Source: Alitta virens
Lineage: Eukaryota > Annelida > Polychaeta > Phyllodocida > Nereididae
NCBI GenBank assembly: GCA_932294295.1
Contig: OW028585.1
Location: 13,796,771 to 13,860,770 of the forward strand
Length of the DNA stretch: 64,000 nt
Reading direction: 5' to 3'
The translations under genes and the position numbers were made by a program. The notes beneath the pieces were generated by a model, which saw only the letters and a list, made by a program, of their open reading frames with translations, was not told the origin of the DNA and searched no databases. Below are positions 12,119 to 23,814 of this stretch, piece after piece (within the stretch, counting starts at the first letter, position 1; each line of letters starts with the position of its first letter).

Positions 12119-12287
12119 ATTAGGGCTTTACGTCCTGTATTTCTGCACCAGTTGGGATAATTAGGACAGGCAGAGACCATGGCAATGAGACGAAGGATGA
12201 AACAGCCATCCAACTTAGGCTCGACCGGGAATCGAACCTGGGACCCAGCGGTTGGAAGCCCAGAGCGCTACCTCTGAGCTAGGCCCT
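12091..12287 (-). mobile_element. tRNA-derived SINE-1, copy 2, with (CA)n tail
   Basis: On the minus strand it reads tRNA-like head, CATTGCCATGG body, TGCAGAAATACAGGACGTAA and a terminal (CA)n tract, seen on + as (TG)n at 12091-12118. A perfect 15-bp target duplication CCCATCTTATCAGTA flanks it (12076-12090 and 12288-12302). The dinucleotide tail seems to be part of the SINE 3' end and to have expanded. Confidence 0.9.
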
Positions 12288-12302
12288 CCCATCTTATCAG
12301 TA

Positions 12303-13280
12303 ATGATAAAGATATAGTAGGTCTATCTCAGAAAACCAAACCTGAGCCTGTTAATTTATTATTTTGGCAAGTGTCGTATAATTTAAAACCATCTTCATTG
12401 AGTCAATCGTGCAAAAAATATATATTAAGAAAAAAATAAAATTTATAACTACTTTGTTGAATTTGACTAAGCTGAATTTAACATTCGCAATGCCTGACCT
12501 ACTTTTCAATGCTGATTTCTATCAGCTAAATCGCATGTTAAAATCACATTTTCAGCTATTATTCTCAAAACTAGGCGTGGCTATCTCCTTTGTTCCCAGT
12601 CAACCAATTATCGAGGCACAGCCCTCGTCACGTTGTTATGTTAAATGTATTATTCTACTTAAGGCTATTGTTTAATGCCTAATGGGGCATTTTTGTTCTA
12701 GGCCACATGCATTAGCCAGCAAATTCACATTTAGAAAGTTGAAAATAATGCAGGTAAATCACAAATTAGGATCATTAATCTTAATCTAATTATTCTGTAA
12801 TTTCATTGTTAGACCTTTAATACCATAGGCCAGCATATAGACTATAAGAGAAATTGATTAATTTACATTGGATGAGTAAACGAGCAAAACATGTACATAA
12901 TTAGGTCGCTGGGCTGTGAGGTGACGACACAGTGTGGTATACTGAACTTCAGATCAAGATATTCCTGGTTCAAATACTGGAGACAACTTTTTGGTGTGAA
13001 CAGATTTTAATTCTGCAGCATTCCTGATCTGTTGGCGCTGTAAAGTGTGTAGACACATTCAGTCACCATTTAGTCACTATAAGTCGAGGCATAGCCTCCT
13101 GGGGAAAACGCTTTTGTGGAAGACATTTGGTTAACATTATTTTCAATATATATATTCAGGAAAAACACCATTTCAGACAAAGCTGTTTTACAAATTGGTC
13201 CTGGTATAAAATGTAAGTTAAAAATAAGGTAAAACAACAAATAAATACATATTGAACCTACATATGTGACAACAATATGA
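12303..13280. other. Intergenic, no gene seen
   Basis: Only a solo repeat end at 12898-12937 (see the element at 3012-3418) is recognisable. Confidence 0.4.
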
Positions 13281-13640
13281 TTATTAAAGGCATGCTGCCC
13301 TGCACAATAGCATGGAGGGTGTTAACTAAAATTTTTGTTGGTTGTATCTGCAAAAGAACAATAGAAAAGGTCATGTGGTGGAGTATAACAACAATTATAC
13401 TCCACCATATGACCTTTTCTATTGTTCTCAGTAGAGATATAACCAACGAATTTCAAAATATTAGTTAACTCCCTCCTGGGTGCAAACTGATCTGTTATGC
13501 GTAATAAAGGCAGTAAAACAAAACAAACAATCTAACAAATTAATCGATATGCCTAATGGAGTATAATTTAGTTATATCTTAGGCGTCGGGATATTACCAA
13601 CAAAAATTTCAGCTAACTCCCTCCTATTTTCGGATATAAC
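13281..13640. mobile_element. Dispersed repeat E, copy 1, with a strong internal hairpin
   Basis: At 13336-13446 two arms of about 52 bp pair almost perfectly around the loop CAACAA: GAACAATAGAAAAGGTCATG and its complement, then GGTGGAGTATAA. The block AGTTAACTCCCTCCT ... GGCGTCGGGATAT ... TAACTCCCTCCT at 13460-13625 recurs in reverse orientation at 43690-43960 (AGGAGGGAGTTAAC, CGGCGTCGGGATATAATCAAC). This defines a dispersed family. No coding; probably a non-autonomous DNA element. Confidence 0.7.
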
Positions 13641-14859
13641 TAATACGTACCGCACGCGTTAGCATAATTCTGAGCCAGTATCTAGTTCTATGATTGGCAC
13701 TGGTGTCTATGGCATTTACAAAAGGCAGCCAAGCACTAGATATTTCTGGGTGGAGCTATGTAATCTGTCTGTGACGCAGCCATTGTCTGCTGCAGTATTA
13801 CTGTACTCTGTAATCTTGAGCTGAGGCAAGGTGCAAAACTATGGAGCTATGCCAGCTTGAATCAAATGCCAAGTAATTAGACCTTAAGGTGTGTTCACAC
13901 TGTTACGAGTTGTGATGGCGAGTCGTGCGAATGAAGACAATTTTTTACTCCTGCTTATCCTTGTTCATACTTAATTCAATCGCGAGAAATGTACGGATAC
14001 TTGTGCTAATCCGTAGAATGCTCGTAGTTCCTCAAGATCACTCATGGAGAGAGCAATTATTTTTAAGCATGTCTAAAAATTTGGTGGACATTCGACGAAT
14101 GAAATCGTTTATCTTTTTATGGGAATCACCAAATGGGAGTCGCTCAGCAAAAGGTTGTGAGTGTTTGGCGAGTTATCTACATACATCACTTTTTTCCTAT
14201 TAAATACAAAATTTGAAAGAAAATTTTTATAAAAAAGCATACACGATTTTGTATTGGTTCAAATTATAGATAAAAATTGGAAGGGGCGGGGGTTTTAGAG
14301 TTACTTTTTCAACTACATCAATTAGAAACTCAACATTTCATTTGTTACTGTATAACGGCGCAGTAAGTAATTTGTGATACAGAATTATCTTGGGACTTGT
14401 GCGTGCAAAAATAACCATTGCTCCTTCATAATTAAAGTCAGAATGACAAACTAAACATATTCTAAAAGTAGATCCACAGAGAGTGGTGCATTGCATGTAT
14501 GCCAATAAGATAATGAATGATGACTCCCATCCCAGCCCACATCACTGATTCAACCTCTTGCCTCATGGTGTCAGATTTGCTATATGCCGCGTTGTAAGAC
14601 CACACTTTTTCGCATCACCTTTATTCTTACTGCCATTAATTTCATATTCATAAACAGTAATGACAGATAAATTGTAATGTTATATATATTTTATTATCTC
14701 ATTATGTATTATATGTTAGTGCAAATAATATCTTATTGAGGGTCCTGAATTCAAGGTAATCCTATATATATAAATACCCATTTTTGTTAAATTTTGTGGA
14801 CTAAAATGTCCTTTAGATTATTTGACAAATGAAGAAATCAGTTAGTATGCGAAATCACT
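13641..14859. other. Intergenic, no gene seen
   Basis: No exon supported; a 92-codon open frame at 13925-14203 has no splice or domain support. Confidence 0.4.
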
Positions 14860-15138
14860 GTCAGATAAATGATGGCCAGATCGTGTCAATGTCAGATGAA
14901 TGTTGGTTAGATCATGTCATTGTCAGATGAATGTTGGCCAGATTAAGTCATTTTCAGATGAATGTTGGCCAGTTCGTGTCGATGTCAGATGAATGTTGGC
15001 AAGATCATGTCAATGTCAGATAAATGTTTGCCAGATTGTGTCAATGTCAGATGAATGTTGGTTAGATCATGTCAATGCCAGATAAATAATGGCCAGATAA
15101 TGTCAATGTCAGATAAATGTTGGCCTATGTCGGCTGAT
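14860..15138. repeat. 31-bp minisatellite, nine units
   Basis: Nine units with an exact 31-bp period start at 14860, 14891, 14922, 14953, 14984, 15015, 15046, 15077 and 15108. The consensus begins GTCAGATGAATGTTGGCCAG and ends ATCATGTCAAT. Units differ by substitutions (GGCC/GGTT, GATG/GATA) but not by length. It ends about 50 bp beyond the stop codon of the minus-strand small membrane protein gene, so it may lie in its 3' UTR. Confidence 0.9.
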
Positions 15139-15184
15139 GCTGGTACAACAGGCTGAGGTGACATAGCATAGGAGATTAACAATT

Positions 15185-17243
15185 TTACACCCACCTTCTA
15201 AAAGAAAGCCTTCTTAAACTATAAGTAAGTTTTTGTATTATCCGTCTCCGAACCATATTATTATTGGCACGTCCGGTGCTCTCCGAGGACACATCGCTGG
15301 AGCTCAATCCTTGCCTCTCGCGGTTCCTGTTACAAATATAAAAAGAAATAGCACTGAAATCCTGTGGCAAATGAGGAAAATCTGTGACTTTCTTAGAAAT
15401 GTTGACTGGAAGGTGAGGTCTATTTTTCAAACGAATGACGCTTTTGTCTTTGAAATTAGTCCTTTTTGGTAACTTGGTTGGTCCTAATAGACATATGAAA
15501 ATCATCTGAGAAAGACATAATGAATTAATAAACTTGCTTAAAATACAGTCCATTTCTTTTTTACAAATTACTTTGATACAAACTGCTAGAACTTTGCCAA
15601 AATTAGTTGAACCTACATCAACAGCAGGTGTGGTAGGAGAATTTAATTAATCACATACTAAATGAAGAATCCTTTAATCTTCTATATTGGCCACCTTCCA
15701 AGTAATTTACAAAAGATTCTTCCACTACAAAAATACCACTTATTCTGCACAGGTACTTGGCCAAATGTGCCACGTGCGTTTTCCATGCGAAGGATAAAAG
15801 CATGGAAAATGCATGGTTTTTGCCTAATTATAATTAGGTGAAAACCAGATGTTTTCCATGCTTTTATCCATGTACGAATAGTATTTTAACCTGCAAACTT
15901 CTCAGGGCAATAAAACAAAGTATTCGGGACAGAATCTATTCAGAAACTTTGAGAACTTGATGCAAATTCAAACTGCAGTTGAAGTAATCAAAGTTTCTAG
16001 CATCATTTAAAAGTTAATTTCACTGGCTATGGATTCACTCTATTTAATGCTTACAGTTTGCAAGTTATGGATATCAGGTATTTGTTGATCTTTTCATTGA
16101 AGTAACTTAGTTAAAGATGGCACCAGATTCTCTAGTATCATTCAAATGTATTTATTTTCAGTACCTGTCCATGGCGATCGGCTCTCTACGTTTATCATTA
16201 TTATTAAAAAAATTTATTTTAAGTTATGTGATTATGTGTGTAGAGTAAAGTCAAAAGTAATAATTCTGTGTAGTCCCTGGCAATTATTCTATTTCAGTAA
16301 ATGCAATTTTTAAAGTATCCGTATATTTACCCTTTTAGCCAATGAAGATACAATTGACACCAAACATGATAAATAATTCATATTACCCTGACAAAATTAT
16401 TATTAGTTTATTTTATTTGTTAAAAAAAAAATAATAATAAATAAATTATATTATAAAACTGTCCATTATACTCACCTGAGAATCATGCAAATCTTGAACA
16501 ACCAACATAAAGAAATGGCCACAAAAATTATTCCAATACCTGAGAATAAAAAATGAAGTGTACTAAAGATTAACACTACCATAATAAGTGATGTTTCATC
16601 ATTATGGACACTTTTCAAACACGATTTACTGCACAAAATATTTGATTGAGTCATTGTCATAATACGGTGGAACATCGACGTAAAGACCACCCTTGGCGCA
16701 AATTTTATCGGTCCTAATATTAAGGTGGTCTTTATGGAGAGGTAAAGTACAATTGTAAGAATACACTCCGGTCCAAAACTGGATCTTACTATTAAGGGGG
16801 TCTTAAAATTGAGGCAGTTTTAATAGTGAGGTGGTCTTAATTGTGAGGTGGTCTTAATATTGAGGTTGTGAGGTGGTCTAATGGTGAGGTGGTCTAATGA
16901 TGAGTTGGTCTTAACAGTGAGGTGATCTTAACAATGAGGTCCTAATTGTTAGGCGGTATTAATATTGAGGTGGTCTTAAAATCGAAGCAGTTTTTATAGT
17001 GAGGTGGTCTTAATAGTGAGGTGGTCTTCATGGTGAGGTTGTCTTAATAGTGGCTTTCAACATAACGAAATATGCAAGTTAATCATATCTCCCAAATCTT
17101 ACTCAACTAAAACTAATTACCCAATAATTATAAATATTAATATGGTTGTTATTAACCATATTCATATTCTTATTGATATTTTAAACGAATTAATACTCAC
17201 CACAAACACAAAACAAAACAATATTGACAATGTCAAAGTCCAT
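15185..17243 (-). CDS. 82-residue single-pass membrane microprotein (spliced)
   Basis: Assembled by splice sites on the minus strand. Coding segments: 17243-17201 (donor GTGAGT), 16539-16476 (acceptor ATTCTCAG, donor GTGAGT) and 15326-15185 (acceptor TTTGTAACAG). Phases join cleanly into 83 codons with stop. The exon holding the ATG begins at 17294 after acceptor GGTTTCTAG. A likely 5' non-coding exon lies at 17931-17880 (acceptor TTTGTTTCCAG, donor GTAAGT); it would put an in-frame TAA before the ATG. The protein begins MDFDIVNIVLF and has one hydrophobic segment at about residues 6-36 with several Cys. A Ser/Asn-rich linker (SSSDVSSES) follows, then an Arg-rich tail (VRRRIIQKL, LRRLSFRRW). 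No family recognised. Introns hold a MITE-A copy and a 17-bp minisatellite array. Membrane insertion is inferred from hydrophobicity. Confidence 0.65.
15752..15874. mobile_element. Palindromic MITE family A, copy 4 (one arm truncated)
   Basis: Left arm TACTTGGCCAAATGTGCCAC is intact. The right arm stops after TTTATCCATGTAC and lacks the GTGGCACATTTGGCC end. It lies in the last intron of the small membrane protein gene. Confidence 0.75.
16708..17056 (+). repeat. 17-bp minisatellite (GTGAGGTGGTCTTAATA), array M1
   Basis: Roughly twenty degenerate units of GTGAGGTGGTCTTAATA with variable spacing. The block starts beside ACGGTGGAACATCGACGTAAAGACCACC (about 16664-16692), which resembles pogo/Tigger-like transposon ends. 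This suggests the minisatellite may have grown from a DNA transposon. It sits in an intron of the small membrane protein gene. Confidence 0.85.
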
Positions 17244-17339
17244 CACAGAAGAATCTCCCTGCAGCTGGCAAATTAGACATTTAACAGCGGTTGCCTAGAA
17301 ACCAAATAAACACTTGATCAATTCTTAAAGATTCAGCAC

Positions 17340-17740
17340 TTCTGAATGGAATAGAATGGCATAGAATAAAATAGAATAGAAGTTAGACATGCTAATTGAT
17401 AATATCGTTTATTTATCCTAATTCTATCATTAGAGGGGAATTAATGGAATTTAATCGAATTTAGTCAGGTTTGAGAATGATAGCGTCTAGAATATAAAAG
17501 AATAGAATAGAACAGGATAGAATAGGATGCAGTTTAGTACAATGCAATACAATACAATACAATACAATATAATATAATATAATATAGTATGATATGATAG
17601 AATGTAATTTATATATGTTTCTGAGTTATAGCATCTAGAATATAATAGAATATATCTTAGTGTAGAAGTAATTTAATATAATTATTGCATGTTCATTATT
17701 TCTGGTAAATATATAGAGTAGAATAGAATAGATTAAATAA
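17340..17740. repeat. Degenerate AATAG / AATAC pentanucleotide tract
   Basis: Interspersed runs of AATAG(A), AATAC and ATAAT pentamers (for example ACAATACAATACAATAC at 17545-17565). Similar tracts occur at 28430-28497, 42980-43012 and 48800-48990. Confidence 0.75.
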
Positions 17741-18112
17741 GACTTTACAGCTAGTTATGTGTCTTAATAAGAAATGCATTTATCATAACAAATCAAATTT
17801 TGTGTTACATTTCGTGCATAATTTATATACAAGCACAATTAATACAGAATAATAATGTGCTACATTTATAACTACTTACTTTTTATGCCATTACTGCAGT
17901 CTTGTGTGTTCCATTAATGGCATTCAGCACTCTGGAAACAAACCAAAGAATCTGTTAGTCTTGTTCAATTATTCATACAATGTTCCTATGGAAACTTCCT
18001 GCATTTCCAGTTCAACAGAATCCAATAATACAGGTAGATATAATAGACATACAATAATACATTCTCTAATAATTTGTACATATGTACAGTAATACCTGTT
18101 ATTGTGGCTACG

Positions 18113-18505
18113 TTTAGTCACTGAAGTGGTCCTAATATTGCGGTGGTCTTAATAATGGATGGTCTTAATATATATTGAATAGAGTTTTTTGCATTGAGCA
18201 GCTCTGAATTCAGCAAGACATAAGTCTTTCCTCTCCTCTTATTACTCATTTTGCTTTTCAGATATAGTAGGTCATAACTAACTGATTCTATAAATATAAT
18301 TATTTCTGGAAAATAACAGATATCAACTAAATGATAAGATGTCAAATATACATTAAAATGCTCTAAAAATACTGCTGCTAGGATGCACTTTGCTTCAGCC
18401 AATCAGAGTCAAGGGAGGGAACTTTTTCAGCCAATAGAATTGCAGTATTCTGTCATAGCCACCTAGTGGAAATACAGAGAACCCTTCCGTTAAATCCACT
18501 ATAGA
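18113..18505. repeat. Dispersed repeat F, copy 1
   Basis: Segment 18180-18490 matches 62590-62850 over about 300 bp, for example CTTCAGCCAATCAGAGTCAAGGG and CCAATAGAATTGCAGTATTC followed by a CACCTAGTGGAAA block. A few 17-bp minisatellite-type units precede it (18118-18170). No coding. Confidence 0.7.
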
Positions 18506-18507
18506 GC

Positions 18508-18722
18508 AGCTTAGAGGTCTAGTGGTTAAGGCATTGGTCAGCTCCTCTGAAGGTCCTGGGTTCGAACCTGAATTCATACACTCTTTATGCAAACTCTACA
18601 TATCAGCTGAATTTCTGTTGCGTGAGATGTTAAATTGGTGGTGCATGCACTCGGTGTCTATGCTAAGGCAAGTAAAAGACCCCACCCATGGGGTAAATGT
18701 GTAACATGATAACACACTGAGT
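18508..18722 (+). mobile_element. tRNA-derived SINE-2 (full-length-like copy)
   Basis: A tRNA-like head with A-box GGTCTAGTGGTTAAGGC and B-box GGGTTCGAACC, then a body containing CAGCTGAATTTCTGTTGCGTG and AGGCAAGTAAAAGACCCCACC. Body fragments recur at 30236-30300 (+) and 31620-31690 (-). It is distinct from SINE-1 in both head and body. Confidence 0.75.
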
Positions 18723-18841
18723 TGGATTTCAGAAATACACGTTACCATGGTGACAGAGGGTTTCGAGACTGTAATTACATTGAAAATAGGAAACCATGGT
18801 TGTATTTTTTTCATTGAGGTTAAATAACAGACAATATGCTT

Positions 18842-19109
18842 GAGACCACCTCACTATTAAGTCCACCTCACTATTAAGACCACCTCTCTATCAAGACCAC
18901 CTCTCTATTAAAACCACCTCACTATTAAGATCACCTCACTATTTAGACCACCTCAATATGAAGACCACCTCACTATTAAGACCACATCTCTATTAACACC
19001 ACCTCACTATCAAGACCACCTCACTATCAAGACCACCTCACTATCAAAACCACCTCACTACCAAGACCACCTCCTTATCAAGACCACCTCACTATCAAGA
19101 CCACTTCGC
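18842..19109 (-). repeat. 17-bp minisatellite array M2 (inverted relative to M1 and M3)
   Basis: About sixteen units of CCACCTCACTATTAAGA, the reverse complement of the M1/M3 unit. Variants are mostly ACTATTAAG/CTCTATTAA/ACTATCAAG. Confidence 0.9.
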
Positions 19110-19615
19110 ATTTAAAACTCAATATTGCCTTAATATTTTTGGAATAACTGAGTTATTTTCAAGATATTTTAACATCACCATTATGAACACTGCCAATAAA
19201 TCAAGAAGTGTTTTATTTATTATTACATTTATTTATGTTCATTTATTGATTAGATAATATTTTCTCCGAGTACAGAACATTAAGGAAAATCTATTTTGCA
19301 AAATGACCCTGTTTGATTTTAACAATAATTGCAATACAACTGAAATATGAAGCTGAAATATTGCATCCACAGAGCTCTTCAATGGCAAGATTCTATTGTG
19401 TATGGTCACGAGTGTGATCAAATATTGTATATGGCGACATGACTTTAAGTAATTCAATATTTGCAAGCATTTTGCCGTTTTGATGACAAATTACCATGAC
19501 TCTACAGGAATAACATCACGATTTTGGACAGCACATTTGAATGAACAATGATTTTACATATTTGTATGAAGGCTTTCGGAATAATTGCACAGTGTATTAC
19601 TGATCTTGCTAGATA

Positions 19616-20090
19616 GATGGTTTTAATAGTGAGGTGGTCTTAATAGTGAGGTGGTCTTGATAGTGAGGTGGTCTTAATAGAGAGGTGGTCTTAATAGTGA
19701 GGTGATCTGAGTAGTGAGGAGGTTCTTAATATTGAGGTGGTCTTAATAGAGAGGTGGTCTTGGTAGTGAGGTGGTTTTGATAGTGAGGTGGTCTTAATAG
19801 AGAGGTGGTCTTGATAGTGAGGTGGTCTTAATAGTGAGGTGGCCTTTATAGTGAGGTGGTCTTAATAGTGAAGAGGTCTTAATAGTGAGGTGGTGTTAAT
19901 AGAGAGGTGGTCTTGATAGTGAGGTGGTCTTAACAGAGAGGTGGTCTTATAAAGAGGGGGTCTTGATAGTGAGGTGGTCTTAATAGAGAGGTGATCTTAA
20001 TATTAAGATGATCTTAATAGAGAGGTGGTTTTTATAGTTAGGTGGTCTTAATAGTGAGGTGGTCATAATAGTGAGGTGGTCTTAAGATGT
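19616..20090 (+). repeat. 17-bp minisatellite array M3
   Basis: About twenty-eight units of GTGAGGTGGTCTTAATA, with AGAGAGG and TTGATAG variants like those in M2. M2 and M3 are convergent inverted arrays separated by about 500 bp of unique-looking DNA. Confidence 0.9.
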
Positions 20091-20910
20091 TTGTTTATAA
20101 CATGTCATTTACAAAATAAACCATTTTAAGTCAGCACTTTGTTTAATCTCAATGGTGGCAATATCAAGACATAACACTGACTGGTACTATTTAAGAAAAG
20201 AAAAAAGTAAGAAAGGCAAAAAAACTCAATAATTCTCTAATTATCAGACTCTATTTATAGACTTTCTTACATCGATTTTTAACAATAAGGGAAAAAAATC
20301 TATGAAGACGCGTTTAGCACCTGTTATAAGTCCTTAAGAACACCATTAACCACTTAAGGTGTAATTGAGGTCACATGATCGGTAGAGGTCAATGACCTCT
20401 GTATTATTTTTATCAGTGATCCGTTCTCTGAGCTAAAATAAAGATAGGTCGATAGCTAGATAAAGTCTGATATTTAGAATATTGATCTAGAGTAAAACTT
20501 AGTCTCAAATACACCCTGGGTACAGGTTTTCTCTTGAAATAAAGGATATTATAAGACTATTTACTAATAGTATTGTTAATGCTATTTCATTATTGCTAAT
20601 ATTATTGTTTCGTTATTGCTAATTTCATTGGTGTGACTATTTCATTACAATATTTAAGTGATATATATTAGATATATTCTTTATCTAATGTGAAGTATTT
20701 CTAGCATGCTATTTTAGTTGTGGGAAGAAACCAACATGGCATTCATAATAAACCTTTTTTGTTTGTTTTATGGTGTACAAATTGGTCCATAAGTGTCTCG
20801 ATATCATCTCGAAAGATAATTGCATGTACTTAAAATTTATTACACAGATCATCATGTGATTTCCAAGCTAAGTACATAACAATTAGAATAAAAAAAAAAA
20901 AACAGCATTT

Positions 20911-21510
20911 AAAGCTGCATTGTCAGTCGGTTTTTGTACAAACAAAAAAGCTATCCAAACGAAAGAAAATGCTTCTTACTGATGAATTCTATAACCCAAA
21001 CTGTCTAAATTGTACTAAATTATAAATTATTGTCGGAATTTATTAGATCAACTTTGTTTACATTTTAGTTAATTATGCATGTTGCACGTAATGGAGAGCG
21101 TCGCCGATTCGCGATTTCACAGTCAATTTATGAAAAGTTGAGGTCAGAATTGTTTCAATTTATGCAAAAAGCGAAACACCTACACATTTTGTTATGTTAA
21201 ACTTGGAATTTTGAAAATTGTACGAAAATTGAAGGCACACAATAATAAAATACATTACGAACCGACGACGCTAATGACGTTCGTTTATGCCTCGTTTTCA
21301 TTTCATTGCCATAAAAGCACTTGCTATGTAAACAAATCGGCAATTTTTGATGGCATGAAAAATTAAATGATAGGGTATGTTTATTAATTTTATTGAGATA
21401 TAGTGAACCTAGCAATGCCCTGATGGGTTTTAATCTTTTTTTTTTTAAAGCACTGAAATGAATGCAACCGATTTTGGTAACTGTCAGATTGAGTGACAAT
21501 ACAGCTTTAA
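20911..21510. mobile_element. MITE with TTAAAGCTGCATTGTCA inverted ends
   Basis: The left end TTAAAGCTGCATTGTCA (about 20911) and right end TGACAATACAGCTTTAA (to about 21509) are inverted repeats around roughly 600 bp of AT-rich DNA. A related end (TTAAAGCTGGATTGTCAC) occurs at about 63887 at the right edge. The long minus-strand frame at 21197-21499 inside it has no domain and is likely incidental. Confidence 0.7.
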
Positions 21511-22669
21511 GATATTCTTATTAAAAAAAAAAATTATTGCAAGTTGAAATATAGAACAATTATTATGTCGAAAATGTCATGTTAACGAATTCAGTTAGAA
21601 TCGGTGTCTACTCAATATTGATGTATGGAACATGGTGTGGACTCCTAATCTTATCATCTCATCATTACATCTGCATGCTACTAGTCAGTATATATCATTG
21701 ATACCATATTACAATACAATATGAATTATTATCATAATAAATAGGACATTTTATTATATTGATAATGCAGTTTCATACTTGCACAAAATAATATTTGGGC
21801 ATGCTATTTTTTAAAAATACACATTTGCTTATTAAATGCATTATATGCAGTATACATGTATTTAAATCATATCTATAAATATGGCTGATTATATATACCA
21901 ATTGAAATACACTAATATATGTCATATTGTATTGTATACATGTACATTATATTTCTACATGTTTAAGGCATTGTATGTACTTAACTATAAAGCAATATCT
22001 AATATTTACATTCAATAACATCCTTTAATTTTTAACAGGATGCATGTATCTAATGCAACTATGATATCACGTGCATATATATATACAGTAACATGTTATA
22101 GTTTATCACTCTATATCTGACATGTTTTCAGTTATTAACACTTAAATATTGACTAAAAATCACCATTAGTTTGTAGCCAACCACACTTTAAATCCACCAA
22201 CAGTTCATTGATTATTTTGCATGCAGGTAAAATTTCAGAGATGCGGCATTGAAATATGACCTTTAAATTCAAGTTATAGATTATAACACTCACTAATATA
22301 GTATTAGTAGAGTATAAAGGCATCACAATGTCATAATTTTGGCTGTACATACCATATTTTAGCTGTAGTTGTCATATATTCGCGCAGGTAATGTTTGCCT
22401 GCGTCTGCAGCATGCCATACTGTCCTGAGGCCCCCAATGGGTTGCTGCTTGTTGAAATAATGAGGCCCCAGATGGGAGATTTTATCCTTATGCAGCTCTT
22501 ACACTACAGATGACATTGCAGTTTGCAGAACAATAGTTTTAGGAACTTGTGTTTCTATTTTGGGTAGTATGACGTTTAGACCATAAATATTTATACCACC
22601 TCATAATTGAGGCCAGTCATTTATTGCAAAAATTTATTTTCATATTGAATTTATCATTTTATAGATAGA
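21511..22669. other. Intergenic, AT-rich, no gene seen
   Basis: No exon with plausible splice sites. Flanks the large GATA array. Confidence 0.4.
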
Positions 22670-23195
22670 TTGATAGGTGGATGGATGGATGGATGGATTG
22701 ATGGATGGATGGATTGATGGATGGATAGATAGATAGATATATGGATGGACGGATGGATGGATGGATAGATAGATGGATGGATGGATGGATGGATGGATTG
22801 ATGGATGGATAGATAGATAGATATATAGATCGATAGATCGATAGACAGATCGATAGATAGATAGATAGATAGAAAGAAAGAAAGAAATATAGATGGATTG
22901 AGATAGATAGATAGATAGATAGATATAAATATAGATAGATATATAGAAATACAGATGGATAGAGATAGATAGATAGATATGATATAGATGGATGGATAGA
23001 TAGATAGATAGATAGATAGATATGTAATAGATGGATGGATAGATAGATAGATATATAGATAGATAGATAGATAGACAGCTAGAGAGATAGACAGCTAGAT
23101 GGATAGACAGATAGATAGATAGACATATATAGAGACAGATAGATAGACAGACAGATGGATAGACAGATAGATAGATAGATAGATAGATAGATAAA
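22670..23195. repeat. GATA/GATG tetranucleotide array, about 525 bp
   Basis: A compound microsatellite of GATA, GATG, and scattered GACA/GAAA units. Open frames across it (runs of Ile, Tyr, Leu, Ser) are translation artefacts of the repeat. Confidence 0.95.
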
Positions 23196-23798
23196 TGATA
23201 AATTGATAATGAATAAATAAATAAATAGAAAATTCCAAAAATATGTTAAATACAAAGGGGGAAAAAACTTGCTGAATGATTTAAGGTAATAAAACCAAAT
23301 TATCTGAATTTTTTTATTCACTGGTCATATACTTTGATATTTATATGAAGCAGAAAATTTTCAAAATTAGTACATTCTTAATATTGACTTTGCTTGAAAT
23401 TCATAAAGACAAGAAATTCATAACGCATATTTCGATCTCAATATCTTTATTCAAAACTTTATTACAACATTTAAAATAAATTCAAGCTATGATGCTGTTT
23501 GGCCTACATAGAATATGGTTATGATTTGGACTTATTTTCCATATAGATTTATGAAATATGTTTATTAATTGTGATCCATAACAGTCCAGATTCTGCCTTT
23601 GGTATAATTCGTGACACTTGTCTTATCTTCACACACTGTTTACCTACTTATAGCTAATTGATACTCTATCTTATAATTAATAATTCTGAGAAAAATTACA
23701 AAAAGAAAAATAAGGAAAAAACAAATTTTTAGATATCATAATTTAGGGCAGGTAAAATATAAACTAAATCTGTTATGAAAAATGTATAATTTGGTTAA

Positions 23799-23810
23799 GG
23801 GGGGGGGGGG
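23799..23810. repeat. Poly-G tract just beyond gene A stop codon
   Basis: Twelve consecutive G on + (C on the mRNA strand), starting five bases past the stop codon of gene A (23815), so expected in its 3' UTR. The site is prone to sequencing length error. Confidence 0.8.
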
Positions 23811-23814
23811 CACT

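Noticed and set aside
13925..14203. 92-codon plus-strand frame
   Set aside because: No domain, splice sites or repeat-independent support.
14860..15138. CRISPR-like array
   Set aside because: Units are contiguous 31-bp repeats with no unique spacers, and the DNA is eukaryotic.
15185..15553. 122-codon continuous minus-strand frame
   Set aside because: A strong acceptor at 15327-15328 lies inside it, and only the part from 15326 to the stop joins in phase with the upstream TM exon. The upstream part is intron read-through.
21197..21499. 100-codon minus-strand frame
   Set aside because: It lies inside a MITE with clear inverted ends and has no recognisable domain.
23079..23321. Ile/Tyr/Leu/Ser-rich frames here and at 24039-24221 and 50504-50805
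   Set aside because: They are GATA-type microsatellites read as protein.
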